NCBI GenBank assembly: GCA_947034885.2 | Contig: OX344749.2 | Span: 12,477,501 to 12,541,500, forward strand | Length of the DNA: 64,000 nucleotides | Direction: 5' to 3' | From: Thuidium tamariscinum | Lineage: Eukaryota; Streptophyta; Bryopsida; Hypnales; Thuidiaceae | In this document: positions 10,701 to 22,555 of the stretch, in pieces | How positions within the stretch are numbered: the first letter of the stretch is position 1 | Layout: every line of letters starts with the position of its first letter | Made by a program: the position numbers and the translations under genes | The notes under the pieces: generated by a model | What the model was told of the DNA's origin: nothing | What the model saw: only the letters and a program-made list of their open reading frames with translations | Database searches by the model: none

Positions 10701-12633
10701 ACAATGATCTGCCTGACGACATCCAGCAACTTAGATGTCGAGTTAATTACCGGGCTCTCAGATACGCGGAGCCTATTCGACAACTTGCGAATACTCTCTC
10801 GAACCGCTTGCGAGAAGACAGTCCTTACATCGCTTTGCATTTGAGGTATTCTATCGACAGAGCTTTTCATTATTTCCATAATCATTATCAACCGCCCCAA
10901 AAGACCCAAGAATTTGTGGTTTAGAATAATTTAGTCGATTGTTCTTACTGTAAAAGTCATTATTCAGATAGGTCCATATTTCATATCACCAGAGTAGGTG
11001 TCGAACACATCACACGAATTGGTCAAAAATCGCAACTGAAGTTTGTCAGAAGGCCCCCCCCATATGACCTGATGTAAGGTCTCAATTCACCATACAGTAA
11101 GGGAGAGGCTCCATTCACCATATACAGGAACTTTGAACCTTTCCCTAAGAACTTGCACCATCAAAATAATTTTGCACATTTAGTTTGTGCTGAGCTACAG
11201 AATAGTTGCAAAAAATTCAAACGTCAAATAGATCAGGTATCTTCACAATTAGTACAATTTCAAGCTCACCTGTAGGATCCATGGAGCCTCCAATGTCTTG
11301 TATGGTTGATGGAGCCCCTACATCACTCAAATCTACTGTTATAAGTAAATGAGTCCCAAAGGTTTGGTTTGCATGTTCCAATATTTTCTGATCAGCTGTT
11401 GCACAACTTGGCAAGCTGAGATGGAATTTTCGCATGGGCTGGCAGATTTGAGAAGGACATGCTGGCTTTCACCGGCTGTGCACACGGCCTGTCCGGCGCA
11501 GAAGCCGAGGAGCTGAAGCAGATGCGGTACGAGGTGAAGCATTGGAAAGAGAAGGAGATTGATGGCGAGGAGAAGCGCAAGCTCGGGGGGTGCCCTCTCA
11601 CGCCTCACGAAACGGGACTCCTGTTGAAGGCGTTAGGCTACCCTTCGTCCACGAAGATCTACATCGTGGCTGGCGAGATTTATGGGCAGGGCACCATGGA
11701 CAGTCTTTACAGAGAGTTTCCGCAGGTTTACAATCACGCCACTCTTGCGACGGAGAAAGAGTTGGCGCCTCTGAAGGAGTATCAGAACCGCATGGCGGGG
11801 TTGGACTACCATGTGGCCCTCGAGAGTGATGTCTTCGTTTATACGTATGATGGGAATATGGCCAAGGCGGTGATGGGGCATCGACAGTTTGAAGGGTACC
11901 GAAAAACTATCAGCCCCGACAGGTATGGAACTTCCTTGAAATAGTTTCATTTCATTAGATTAACAACAAAACTTACTAATGGTAATTGATCTAATAGGGC
12001 ATTATACTGTTCAATTTCATGTTGAATGCATATTAATTTAATTGTTGCCAATATAAGATCGAGTTATGCTATGGACGCTGCTCTCACACTTACATTTAGT
12101 TTATACCAGTTGCATTAGGTTAATTCAACTGTAACACAGCTTGAAGACTAAATGGATCGAATGCCTAAAAACTTAACATTAAGTTTGACTTCTGTTAATC
12201 TGATAAGAGGGTGTAATTGGTGTTTGTCTTTCAGTACTATTTGACATTTTCCTTCTCTCCATTGATATATTTACCGAAGTTCATAGAGCTTCCGAAATCC
12301 TTCAGTTCAAGTGCTGTGGAAATGGAACTTTCTTCAAGCAATATGTTGTTGTGAATGGATGCAATAAAATGGTTCCTTGAATTGAATCTTTGTGTGGTGT
12401 TCTGGAATTGCAGAGAGCGGCTAGTGAAGCTGATTGACGACTACGAAGCAGAAGGCATTTCATGGAAAGAATTTGAAAGTCAGGTGCGGAAGATCCACGC
12501 TACTCGGACAGGAGCGCCTCATTGGCGACAAGCAGGAGAGTTTCCCAAGCTCGAGGAGAATTTCTACTCCAACCCTTACCCAGGTTGCATTTGCAAGGAA
12601 CCTCACAGTCGACGTCTACTGAAGAGACCGTGA
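7759..12633 (+). CDS. O-fucosyltransferase family protein (GT106 type), nine exons
   Basis: Exons: 7759-8274, 9009-9125, 9236-9326, 9756-9826, 9958-10046, 10203-10335, 10616-10845, 11446-11922, 12414-12633. All introns are GT-AG and every junction keeps frame, giving 1944 nt and 647 residues (633 if the second in-frame ATG at 7801 is used). Residues 1-137 form a basic, serine-rich cytosolic tail. A hydrophobic segment at about 138-160 is a signal anchor, predicting a type II Golgi membrane protein. The luminal domain carries the family's GDP-fucose fold landmarks: [15 protein letters not shown] (249-263), [12 protein letters not shown] just after it, and HLRFEKDML (414-422), then [17 protein letters not shown] (about 542-558). 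These are typical of the plant branch of the O-fucosyltransferase family (Pfam PF10250). Members act on cell-wall polysaccharides or proteins; the donor and acceptor of this one cannot be told from sequence. Exon 2 might instead begin at 8952, adding 19 in-frame residues. Confidence 0.93.
8652..8712 (+). repeat. Intronic repeat, inverted partner of 11085-11145
   Basis: This lies in intron 1 of the O-fucosyltransferase gene. About 55 bases around TATGGTGAATGGAACCTCTC are repeated in inverted orientation in intron 7 (around GAGAGGCTCCATTCACCATA). Related shorter pieces occur at 8490-8520 and 11270-11320. They are probably fragments of one small transposable element family. The two copies could pair in the pre-mRNA. 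Confidence 0.6.
8742..8866. repeat. Perfect 17-bp inverted repeat enclosing a TG microsatellite
   Basis: The arms are ATGTAGAATCGGGAACC at 8742-8758 and its exact reverse complement at 8850-8866. They enclose about 90 bases that end in a (TG)13 run. The layout suggests a small fold-back element in intron 1 whose right arm abuts the simple repeat. No target duplication was identified. Confidence 0.7.
8824..8849. repeat. (TG)13 microsatellite
   Basis: A perfect run of TG dinucleotides, 26 bases, in intron 1 of the O-fucosyltransferase gene. Confidence 0.97.
11085..11145 (-). repeat. Intronic repeat, inverted partner of 8652-8712
   Basis: This lies in intron 7 of the O-fucosyltransferase gene. 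The reverse complement matches the intron 1 copy over about 55 bases with few differences. Confidence 0.6.
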
Positions 12634-13264
12634 CCAGATCGACGTGACCAAGGCGATAGCTCTCGAGCGAACGACTTGAGCTTGGCCTTGAGATTTTGTT
12701 AATTTACTCGTAACCATTAACGTGGTGCAGAACGGGCAAACTTCATGGAACAGCCTTAAAATGTAATCGCCATGGCCGTGGTGATCAGCTTGGAGGTGCT
12801 CCGATCCAAGCAGCGGCAAGTTGGAGCTGTTGATGCCGCAGAGCTTTCGAAATTTTGGATGTGATCGAAAGCATTGGGCTGCTTCCTGCCTTGTGATGTG
12901 CTTGGCCTTTGATGTGTTTGCTTCAAAGGAATTCAATTCTTCTGTGATCTGTTGAGTGGTGATCAACCGACCGCAGGAAATTCAAGCCAGAGACCTCAAC
13001 TCTATTGATCTGCTGCATCTGGTGATCTAACAATCCTGCTCAGTTTAGCGGCGAAGGGCAGGCTGTACATGAGGAAATTGGAGCTACTACTTGAAAAGCG
13101 AGCCGCCCCCGAGAGGGGAGAAAGCATCGAGCTCCTTGTTCTATTGATCTTTTCTCTCTACTAAGTGTATATTCAATAAAGCAAATATTGAACCTTGAGA
13201 TACTTTTTTCCCTTTGCAGGTCCGCTTTTGGTTTGTGTTTTCTACATATCTGAGTTCTGCTGCA
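12634..13264 (+). other. 3' untranslated region and flank of the O-fucosyltransferase gene
   Basis: The stretch after the TGA shows no further coding signal. The first canonical polyadenylation signal lies at 13175-13180, implying a 3' untranslated region of about 0.55 kb. The first dispersed repeat starts at 13265, directly after the likely transcript end. Confidence 0.5.
13175..13180 (+). promoter_or_regulatory. Candidate polyadenylation signal AATAAA
   Basis: A canonical AATAAA lies 542 bases after the O-fucosyltransferase stop codon, within a T-rich context that is usual at plant gene ends. Assigned by position only. Confidence 0.45.
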
Positions 13265-13416
13265 CTGAATAGGGGTTTTAAGGGGGACCAAAAAATTTAG
13301 GGGACTTATCATGAGATACTGTAGATATTTGAAACTTGATGTACAATCAAGCTAGATATTTGTACAGGGTGGAACATCAATTAATTAGTGTGGGTCCTCT
13401 TAACTCCTATTTTGAG
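13265..13416. mobile_element. Family R2 MITE-like element, unoccupied copy
   Basis: The element is about 152 bp. The left end resembles CTGAATAGGGGTTTTAAGGG followed by GGACCA. The right end is its imperfect inverted form (TGGGTCCTCTTAACTCCTAT). Two relatives lie at 21482-21915 and 34372-35469. This copy holds an uninterrupted ATCAATTAATTAGTG at 13376-13390, where the 34-kb copy carries a 0.9-kb insertion. No transposase frame is present. Confidence 0.75.
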
Positions 13417-14719
13417 TAGTAGTCATCCCTTGTGTTATCCCTTTTGTGGGATTCAAAACACCAAAATGGTGTTTTGCATTTTTGGGTAGGTTAATTTATT
13501 TTATTTTATATTGGTTGAAAATAATAGTTGCAAGAATCTTGTTTTTTAATTTAAGAGGCATTGATCTTATAATTAGTGACAGTTGTTACACTTAAAATTG
13601 GAAGGATGTATACTTTAATCCTTCAAAATTTTGAGTGATCCAAAATAAATAAATCCATTTTTAGGATGGCCATTTTTGGACTTAGGAATGTGAAGAGTCT
13701 CTTGAACTTAGGTTCATTGATTCAAGAGAATCAAATTAGTTGTCTAGTAGTGTATCAAGATTTAGAAAAAAATTTACTATTGAATTTATTTAAAATTCCA
13801 CAACAATGGAGGTCAATGTGAAGGCCTAGTCTTCGAGATAGAAGAGAGGTGGTTGGAGACTTTTGGCATTGTTTTAGAATTGATGTATAACAATCTATAT
13901 GATGAACATCTTGGGAGAAAACAATTGAAATATGTCTCAAAGTGGAAGAATAATAGGTAGGATAATGATGACCCTTGGAATTCTATTGGGTTTCTAGTCT
14001 AGACTATTGGCCCCTTTTCAATGAGCTACTAAATAGTACGAGTAGGTTAGACCTAGAATTCCACTTTCCTCCTCTTTTTTCAAATCTACCTTTCCTATGG
14101 ATACAAATAACTATTTATAATAAACATCTTCCATTCAAATTTGGGCTTTTAAAAAAAAATATTGTTGTGTGTATTTTTATATTCTTTTACTCTACCCCAT
14201 TCAATTTTGTCAAGATTTGTAACCAATGTTCTATTTATCTCTGATTTTTAAAATAAAGTAGTCACAACTACAATACAAGACTACAATACAAGACTATTTT
14301 TTTCTATCATTTTTTATCCTAAAAATACAAGACTTGTTTTCATGCATGTGGAACTTGGTTACCTTGAAAATAGACATAGGATGACAACTTTCTAAACTAT
14401 AATGTGCCCAAAAGAGCTAGACAAAGCACAATTTTAGCTACTCCTATATATTGATTTATTTGAAGTTATCTTCATTTTATGTTATAATCTTACAATTGAT
14501 GATTTGAATTGAAATCAAATTTTGTAGAGATAATAAAGAATTGATTTTCTACAAAATCCTACAATTAATTTTCCTCGAAAATGACTCATCTTACTACAAG
14601 CTTCAATTCTATTCAACTTACAAAATCAAGATTCAAAACACCTTGAAAATGGTTTAAATTTTCAAAGGTTAAGAAATTTAATTCTAAGGTCCCAAGTCCT
14701 TTTTTGTCAAAAGTTGTTC
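13417..14719. other. AT-rich non-coding interval
   Basis: No gene is supported here. The DNA is strongly AT-rich with many stop codons in all frames. It is probably diverged repeat sequence, but I could not assign it to a family. Confidence 0.35.
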
Positions 14720-15650
14720 AAAATTGCCTTTTTTAGTGTAAAGAGTAAAAAAATTCTAATGGTATTTTTTGCATATCTAATTGTAGGATCTTACATTAGA
14801 CTAGTATGAAAATGCATTAAAAAATCTCCAACACTTTGACTACATAGATTGCACAATAAATTGCAAACTAGGTTATGAGATTGATTTTGAATCTTCTTTA
14901 TTTTAAAAACTTTACACTATACATTTTGAATTTTTAAAAAATTTAGTCATAAAGAATTGAATTGAGATTATAGGAAATATATTTAAAAAAAATTAAAACA
15001 GTGTATTTTTACTCTTAAAAAATATTTGTGAAGTAGTCAAAGGTACATGATCATAGAGGAAAAAACTAAATCATTGATAGCTCTAAGATAGAATTAAAAT
15101 ACACTAACTCCAATTGTGAGGTTGTTTTTGTAATCAAAGTTATCAATTTGGAATATTTTGTTTTTAAAAAAATGTGAAAAATGAGTTCCAAAACAAATTT
15201 CATACATTATTTTTCACAAACTTAAGATGCATTGGTCCTCCACAAAATAAGATCTTCTATAACTTTTACATCAAATATCCAAAGAGGATAAAATTTTAAA
15301 AATTGTGTTAACCAAAATAAAATTTGTGAAAACAAATTTGATTCAAATTTTTGTGGATTTTCATTGCCACCAAGTTCAATTTTGGACTTATTGTGGTATA
15401 ACTTTTGCTCCTAGACACCAATTAGAATAAAATTACATATATAAAAAGCTAATAAGTTTTTCTATCTTGTTAGAAATTTTCAAAAAGTTTCACCAAAAAT
15501 TGAACTCATAGGAACATGCCTAAAATCCATTTTATCTTCCAAGGAGAAGATAGAACTTTAGACACTAACAAAGAGATTTTTCTGTTAAATCTACCTAAAA
15601 GGTTTTAAAGACAAAGAAATTAACCTTATTATAATAAAGGGTGTTTTAAG
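14720..15650 (+). repeat. Family T2 repeat (about 0.9 kb), old copy
   Basis: This stretch follows the same order of phrases as the 34526-35435 element: TTGTAGGATCTTACATT near 14782, a segment like GATTGCACAATAAATTGC, CAATTGTGAGGTTGTTTTTG near 15112, then TATAACTTTTGCTCCTAG near 15400 and a tail near 15480-15530. It is diverged and its ends are not sharp. No open frame of note. Confidence 0.6.
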
Positions 15651-16736
15651 GGAAAAAAAATTCTACAATCAACTAATTGAAAGAATTTTACAGGTGAAAA
15701 ACAAGTGCCACAAACAATTCAATACACTACAAGAGAACATTGTCGATTCAAACATTTTTTTGTCAATTTTCTATCAATTTGGATACAATTCGTTGATTGG
15801 GATATATCAATTCGGACACTAGTTCCTTATAGTGATAGGATGAACCCTATTTTACTAGATCCAATCACACCCCTATAAATTCAAATCTTCTTAGTCAAAT
15901 CAAGTATTGGAAGCAAGAGATATGAAGGTTGAAGTATGGAAACATGACTATAACTCAAATTTGGTCATGAATAGTGGAAGTAAAGCTTCCTCACCTCTCT
16001 ACAATTGGAATAAGGATATAAGGTCAATAAATTGAAAATAGCTTAGTTCAAACTAACTTTTTTAAAACAAATTTATTGTTTGCTTTCACACCACATATTG
16101 TAGGGTGGATGGCTAAGCTACCACAACAATTTTTTATAGAAAAAATAGATCACCCACTCTTATTAAATCTAGATTACCACATATCTATGTAGTTAGACAC
16201 ATAGTTACTAAATAGTAACAAACCAAGAGAAAGATTGTAAAGCTTCAATCCATTATCACAGGCCCATCTTTTAGGGTTAATCTTAAAAGGATGAGACTTA
16301 TCATCATGGCACTTACCAAAAATGATCCCATTTTTTGAACCAATAGGTGCATTCTTCATTTCAACATCAATCTAAAAGTTCATTCATTGACCAATTTTTA
16401 ATTCGTGCAGCTTTGTAAGATTAGTTGCTAAGGTTGTTTGTTTGTTTGTGTTTGTTTGCGCATATTACAGGAAAGGGGAAAATGAACTCCAAAAGGAGTG
16501 TAGAGTACAACCTCGCAGTAAAGGTTTGGAAAGCAGCCCCTCATCTCCTCTGCACCTGAAAGGGCAGAAATTTGGAGTTTGTGCAGTTCTCATCTAAGCG
16601 CAAGTTGTGGCTTTCCTATCCAACTGAGTCCGTCGTCGTTCAAAGCTAATAAGTTAAAGCTGCATGGAATCCTTGAACTGATTGTCCACACCAACATTTG
16701 CAGCAGCAAGAAATCCAAAGATTGAAGATTGAAATA
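15651..16736. other. AT-rich non-coding interval
   Basis: No gene is supported. Around 16440-16640 the composition becomes less AT-rich, with a short unit (TTTGTTTG repeated near 16440), but no coding exon or domain was recognised. Confidence 0.3.
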
Positions 16737-16967
16737 TTAACCCTTGAAGGACAAACTGGTGGCCTGTGGAAATCATGCATTTTGATATTGTGTGACATCA
16801 CCTACTTTGAAGAAGCTAAATATACTCATTGGAAGTCAAAGTTTTGTAGAACATCTCTCCTTTCCACGAGTAATACTGAGGATGAATAGTTGCAGTTCTG
16901 TCTTGTGAAGGAAACCTTTTTGTCATTCATTGGACATAAAACATCAGCCACGGCATTTAAGGGCTAA
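16737..16967 (+). mobile_element. Family T1 TTAA-flanked element
   Basis: The left end is TTAA then CCCTTGAAGGACAAACTGG. The right end is CATTTAAGGG then CTAA, a degraded TTAA. The 220-bp interior matches the element at 37448-37669 along its whole length, including CATGCATTTTGAT and GGAAGTCAAAG. There is no transposase frame. Confidence 0.75.
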
Positions 16968-16969
16968 AA

Positions 16970-17290
16970 ACCTCATAAGGTAGTGTGCTCTCAAAGCAAC
17001 TTTGTAAGAGCTAATTGCATTTTGGCAAAGCTAAACTCCATGAAACAATTTTCAATAAATCTTCATTGGAAGAAAAATGGAATTGGCATCCAACTGAAGT
17101 TGTTTTATATTTTTTGGACCTTTGTGGAAATAGTTACAAATTTTTGAAGTTGAAATGTGGTCATTCCTAAAAGCACCCCTCCCTTAAAATGTACAGTATT
17201 GGTACATTGAAGAAAGCAAAATGTATCTCAGTGCTAAAGGTCACTTTTAGAGCCGGGTTGCTTTTAGAACACCCTACTTTATCACATTCA
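16970..17290 (+). repeat. Family R8 repeat, partner of 37110-37435
   Basis: About 320 bases match the 37-kb copy in order: CTCATAAGGTAG, then GAATTGGCATCCAACT, then TTTTTGAAGTTGAAATG, then a fold-back around AAAATGTACA. Both copies lie next to a family T1 element, but on opposite sides of it. The fold-back arms are more diverged here than at 37305-37420. Confidence 0.6.
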
Positions 17291-18499
17291 CCATATTCTT
17301 CCTTCTACTGATAGTAGTATGTGTATGTGTATATATATATCATCCAAAATAGATCCAACGTTTCTATTTCTTTACCCCTAGAGGAAAAAAATGTCCATTT
17401 TCTTTTAATCTCATGTTGTTTTAATCCCTTAGCACTCCGACATCAAGAATCTAATCAATGAACAAAGAGGTTCCAAGAACTTTCGTAACTACACAACTTC
17501 TCATTCATCTATGCCAATGCTTGACTTTTTTTTTAAACACACTTTCTATATGATGGATTTGATTACATATATAGCATAGGAGGAAGTTCATTTTTTCAAA
17601 TAATAAATTCAAAATGAAATTTGACAATGAATTTCATTTTGAAAATAAATTTAAATTTCATGATTTTACTATTTCAAGTAAATATTTGAGGAATAATTCA
17701 GTTAGCAGAATGAATAATCCAACAATATTACAAAACTTGATATTGCTTGGTGTGGGATCTTGTCTACATGTATCCAACAAGCTTTGATTCTAGGAAGAGG
17801 CAATTTTTTTCCGCCATGTAAGGATTGATGTAAAACCTACTCTACATTTTGAAGTTGTTATCGTAATATTTTGTGACATTACTTTGCTAGTTTAAGATTT
17901 CTAATCTAAAATTTGATCATCCATAGTAAATAGTAAGCCCTACAAATTTTAGGATTCTTCAAGATTGTATGGTTTTCAAAGAATTGTTGTGAATAGTGCA
18001 TGAAAGATAATCACTACAACACTTTTAGAGTTTATATGGTCTATTAATAATGATAGATTACATCCATAAGGTTAGATATACCATATTCTCACGAGTAATC
18101 CCAAAATTGGCTAAATTTCACTCATTTTCTACTTATTTTTTTCATGCCCTTTGTAAAAAAATTTAAAAATCTTCTAAAAATGAACATTTGGCTAAAACCC
18201 TGAATCTATTCTGAGATCACTAATTCTCACCAAAAAATTTGTGAAATGAATTAAAAATATTATTTACTTGAAAGTTTTATGGAGTATAATTTTGGCACTT
18301 TTGTGATGAAATTTTTGGGACGTGATTGAAAAGAAAAACTCTAACAGTGATAGTTTTTTCAAATTTAATTTTTCACTTATACTCTTATGATTCTTTAGAA
18401 TCCAAAAATTCACAAAATGTTTCCTTTCTTAAAAATATAAATTATTTTTACCCAAAAAACTGAAGATATATAAATAGAAATGTTGTAGTTTTAAAATAT
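17291..18499. other. AT-rich non-coding interval
   Basis: No gene is supported. It contains a short (TA)n-like stretch near 17329-17340. The rest is AT-rich DNA without an assigned family. Confidence 0.3.
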
Positions 18500-18970
18500 T
18501 CTTCAAGTAAAATTGAATGGATGAAATTGTACATTCAAAAGATGGCACCACCTCTTGGTTTGTCATTAGTTCCCCACTCCCTTTCTCAAAAATCAAAAGC
18601 CGTTGATTTTTATATAAAAATGCTTCCCCTTCAAAATGCCATGGATTTCTCAAAAAATCACAATCCATTGTTCTTTGTGAAATTTAATCTAAGCCCTACA
18701 TCCGAATACAAATTAGATATGGACACATATACTACATGAATACAAAATATGATATGGAACCAAATATGAATACGGATATTTAATATGGTATGAATATTAA
18801 GTAGTGAATATGGGAGTAGATACAAATATCAGATATGGGATTTTGATTTGTCCCATATTGATTGTCAAATTAACTGGGTTCTCAAAATTATAAGGAGGGG
18901 GAAGGGGGGGGGGGGAGGGGAGAGGGAATAAATTGTAATTGATTTTTTTAAAAATTTAAATTGAGGGGAG
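18500..18970. repeat. Repeat with ATAC/TATGGATA units and a G-rich tract, partner of 52060-52400
   Basis: The stretch has three parts: a leader around GAAAGGG-type and CAAAAGCCGTTGATTTTTAT phrases, a degenerate array of units like GAATACAAATATGGATA (about 18700-18835), and a G-rich tract (18896-18928) before an AT-rich tail. The copy at 52060-52400 has the same three parts in the same order, including TCCCATATTG. It may be the sub-terminal repeat region of a larger DNA transposon, but no ends were found. Confidence 0.55.
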
Positions 18971-20079
18971 GGTTTTTTGTTTGTTTGTTTTTTGCTAAAA
19001 AAGATTAACAATTTGTCTTTTGGATGGATACCTTTCCTTCACTATCTACCCAAAAGACCTGAGCAAAAGACAAACTACACCAATTGAATGTGAGTGGTTA
19101 GAATCATTTTCACTATTTTTTATTTTATTTTTGGAGACTTTGACCTTCAAGGTGAACAAATCCTAGGGGTTGCAATCCTTGAAAAAAAATAAGGATATAG
19201 GTGCAAACCTAGGATAATTAATTGTAGGTATTATTTTTTCATCTATTGATTCTTTTGTACTCTATCATGATATAATTTTCTAACATTGTGTATTAAAAAG
19301 GGAGCATCCATTAATTTTAATTCCCAATTGAGATGAATTTATAGTATGCTATTTTACTATGAATTTTTTTAATTTTTGAAACCATATTTTATTTGTCACC
19401 CCATTTTTTCCATTGCTTACTAGTTACAATTTGTAGATTTGGTGTAGAGTGTATAGTTCACAAATGCAGTGCTTCTTAAACACATTCAAAAATTAAACAA
19501 ACACATTTTTTACTGAATATACACTTTCCTTTACTGAAAATATGGAGTCACTATTGAAACAAAAATAAAAATCAACCAAACATAACCAATGATGAACAAT
19601 GTGGAATTGGATGCAGCTCATAAGTAAATTTGAGTTAATAAACCTTATTAAGTCTATATAGGGAGGTATCTTAAGTTTATTTTTTTTAACGACATTGTTT
19701 ATTTAATGGACCCATTATTTTACTACTTAGAAGACACTTGTTGGTATTTTATATACACTTTAGTATAATGAACCAAATTATAATTTTAGCCTTGATTAGT
19801 TTTTAGACCCCTATCATTTGTTTGTACCTATATTTCTACTCCTACCACTTATTGCATCTCTTGAGGATGAAGTTTGTTTGTTTTTGGAGGGGTTTGGCTC
19901 CCACCTCCTCAACCTATTGCCCTCACATAATAATACCTCCACCAGCTAATTTGAAGGAATATTTGATATTATATATATCCCCCTTATGTAACAAACATAA
20001 TCAAAAAATTACTAAGGGTGAATGCAAGAAAGACTTGTACTATTTGGCATCACACTTTGAGTGATGGAGTTGTCATGTG
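18971..20079. other. AT-rich non-coding interval
   Basis: No gene is supported. The frames present are short and AT-driven, with no recognisable domain. Confidence 0.3.
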
Positions 20080-20765
20080 CTATAACTTTTGAAGCATTAA
20101 CTTTTTGAACTTGAAATTTTTATTGGAGATGTCTAACTTGATAGCAATGAGAAACTTTATTTTTCAAAAAAATTCAAAAATCATTTTATATTGAAATTTT
20201 AATTTAGCTAATTTGTCATACTTTGCGATTTAGGAGTTTTTAGTACTAGAGAGTACTTAAAATTAATGATTTAGAGCTGAGATTTCTAGGGTCTATTCCT
20301 ACACCAGGTAGGCATGTTTATATTGAAGTAAATTTAAAAAAATCATTATTCTCTTTCTTCTACATGTGTGCTAATAGGCCTCCCATGTGTACGCATTTTT
20401 GAACAATCAAGATGGTTTTTAGATCATTATTTTGATGAAATATCTTCACCATAAATTCTTGCCTAATGGAAAATTTTTAATTTTAAGAAAAATTACTTTC
20501 CCTAATTTTTACAAATTAAAATGTGAAACTATGGTAAAAGTTACAATTTTCATGAGATTCTACACTTTTCTAGTTCTCCTACTTAGAAAAATTTTCTATA
20601 CTTTTCTTTCCTGGGGTACCTTCTTCTTAAAGGTATATACATCAAACATATTTTTTCCTTTAAAAAAAAATTGATTCAATAGTTATATAGTACTCCCAAA
20701 GAAAAAAATGAGTACTATACAAAAGGCTACGCTTTTTGGCAGGTCTTTCTCGCAATGACCCATGA
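20080..20765 (+). repeat. Family X repeat (about 0.7 kb)
   Basis: It begins near GCTATAACTTTTGAAG and ends near TTCTCGCAATGACCCAT. It aligns along its length with 28556-29245, sharing TTTCTAGTTCTCCTACTTAG, TAGTACTCCCAAAGAAAAAA and the final GCAATGACCCAT. Shorter or rearranged relatives lie at 60630-61110 and inside 51233-51945. The sequence is non-coding. Confidence 0.75.
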
Positions 20766-21481
20766 GAAGAAATTCAAAGGGTATCACTCTATTTTAGATG
20801 AATGTGTGAAAGATGAATATACACAAGATGCCTTAATGAGATATTATACATCCATTTTTTGAGTGTTTCATCCATATCTAAGGATGTAGAGAGCTTCTTG
20901 CCCACCTCTGAGTTTGTCTATAAAAGATTGTTTTTCATTGCTTTTAGCATTGTTGCTTAAAAAATTGAAATAAAAAATCCTAGAGTAGACAATTCATTTT
21001 TGCTCCCGTCCCCCTTTTCATTTCTACAATATAGATTGACTTTTCTATTTCTAATAAATCATGGTTCATATTATTGCTCAAATAGAGCAAGATCAATGCT
21101 CAAAATAGTAGGCACAAAATAAATGTCTACAAAGTATACATTGAAAGTATAGAATGAACACAATATGACATTGAAAGTGGCAATTATCACTTCCATCAAT
21201 TTTGTAAATCCTAGCATCCTATGATTGGAAATAGAATGGTCTATGTAATAAAAATAGGTCTCATAGAAACTTCATGAAAAAAATTCACAATAATTTTTTT
21301 CTAATGAAAAAAATGTAAATTTAAAAAAAATCTTCTTGAGCTCAATTTTCCTATGTACACAAGGAATTTTTTTCCATCAATATACCCATCCAACAAATAT
21401 GGCCATACAATAGTTCCTTATGTGTTTGGAAATGGGTTGCCATCCCCTATTGTACATAGTTTTCATCCAAAACCTTCTTCA
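20766..21481. other. AT-rich non-coding interval
   Basis: No gene is supported and no repeat family was assigned. Confidence 0.3.
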
Positions 21482-21915
21482 CTGAATAGGGATTTTAAGG
21501 GGACCAAAAAATTAAAGGGACTTGTTTTGAAAAACTATAGATGTTAAAAATATGATGTATAATCCCCAAGTACTTCAATAACTATTGATGTACAACAAAG
21601 GTAGATATTCATATAATGTAAGATGTCAAATTAAGTAGGACATTAATTTTGTACCACAAAGTAGAATGAAGAAGGTAATTTTGGGATTATCAGGGATAAA
21701 AATGAAAAACAAAAACAAAAATCCTACTTTGTGTTGTATTTTGGATATGTTCTAAACTTCTTGTAGCTAATTTGGAGTCTCTAATTGCAAATATGAATTC
21801 AAAATTTGCAAAAAACAAACAATTTTTATTTTTTTCCTTGGGTTAAATTCAACCCATCTTCCTTTGTGGAACGGATTTAATGACCTCTGTCAATTCATTA
21901 GTATGGATCCCCTTA
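21482..21915. mobile_element. Family R2 element carrying internal extra sequence and a family H fragment
   Basis: The left end (CTGAATAGGGATTTTAAGGG) and a right end (GGATCCCCTTAACTCCTA) match those of the copy at 13265-13416. They lie about 434 bases apart instead of 152. The extra interior includes the family H core at about 21765-21815 (CTAATTTGGAGTCTCTAATT), so at least one insertion has expanded it. Confidence 0.55.
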
Positions 21916-21916
21916 A

Positions 21917-22551
21917 CTCCTAAATGCCCAAGGCTTGTTTTGAGCTTCTTGAAATTTGCTCTAAATTGAACAAAAATCCAACATTTTGATAAGTTGAATC
22001 AATTTTATAAAATTGTAACCATACAAATTCAAAGTAGACATGTTAGAGATGACATAGGAAAAGAAAATACAACAATATCACTAATGGATTGAAAGATTAT
22101 AATGTTTGATCATGAAGGTGTAAAAACTATGAAATTCTTTGAGCTCTCTTTTTGCATGTCAAATCTAAAATGTTGGTCACCAAAAAAATATAAGGTTGAA
22201 GGGCCTAACAAGCATAACCCCAATCAATTTATGGCTTCTCAAAATCTACTCTACAATTTTTTTAAATGAATTTTTAGTGTGATTTTTCTCTAAGATCTAG
22301 TGTATTTGAGGCTCATTTCCAAGAATCCTTAACACTACAGAATGTCAAGATTGCAATGCGTACCCTTGCACTAAATCTTGAATAGAAAAATCACAATCAT
22401 TTATTTTCAAAATCGGATTATTGATGCTAAAATTAGACTTCAAAAAAAATCTTTCAAAAATATAAGCTATTAAAAATAGAAATTTGGTAAGGCTTTATTT
22501 AACTTCAAAGTTTCTTTGACACCACATTTGGGTGCCTAGGGCATTTAGGGG
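21917..22551. mobile_element. TTAA-flanked element, about 635 bp (family T3)
   Basis: The left boundary is TTAA (21913-21916) then CTCCTAAATGCCCAAGGC. The right boundary is GCCTAGGGCATTTAGGGG then TTAA (22552-22555). The ends match as inverted repeats over 17 of about 19 bases. The interior is AT-rich and non-coding. The right TTAA is also the start of the next repeat. The left end overlaps the right end of the family R2 copy, whose own end contains TTAACTCCTA, so the exact left border is uncertain. Confidence 0.65.
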
Positions 22552-22555
22552 TTAA

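Noticed and set aside
11339-11608. Minus-strand frame over exon 8
   Set aside because: It is antisense to a well-supported coding exon and has no independent support.
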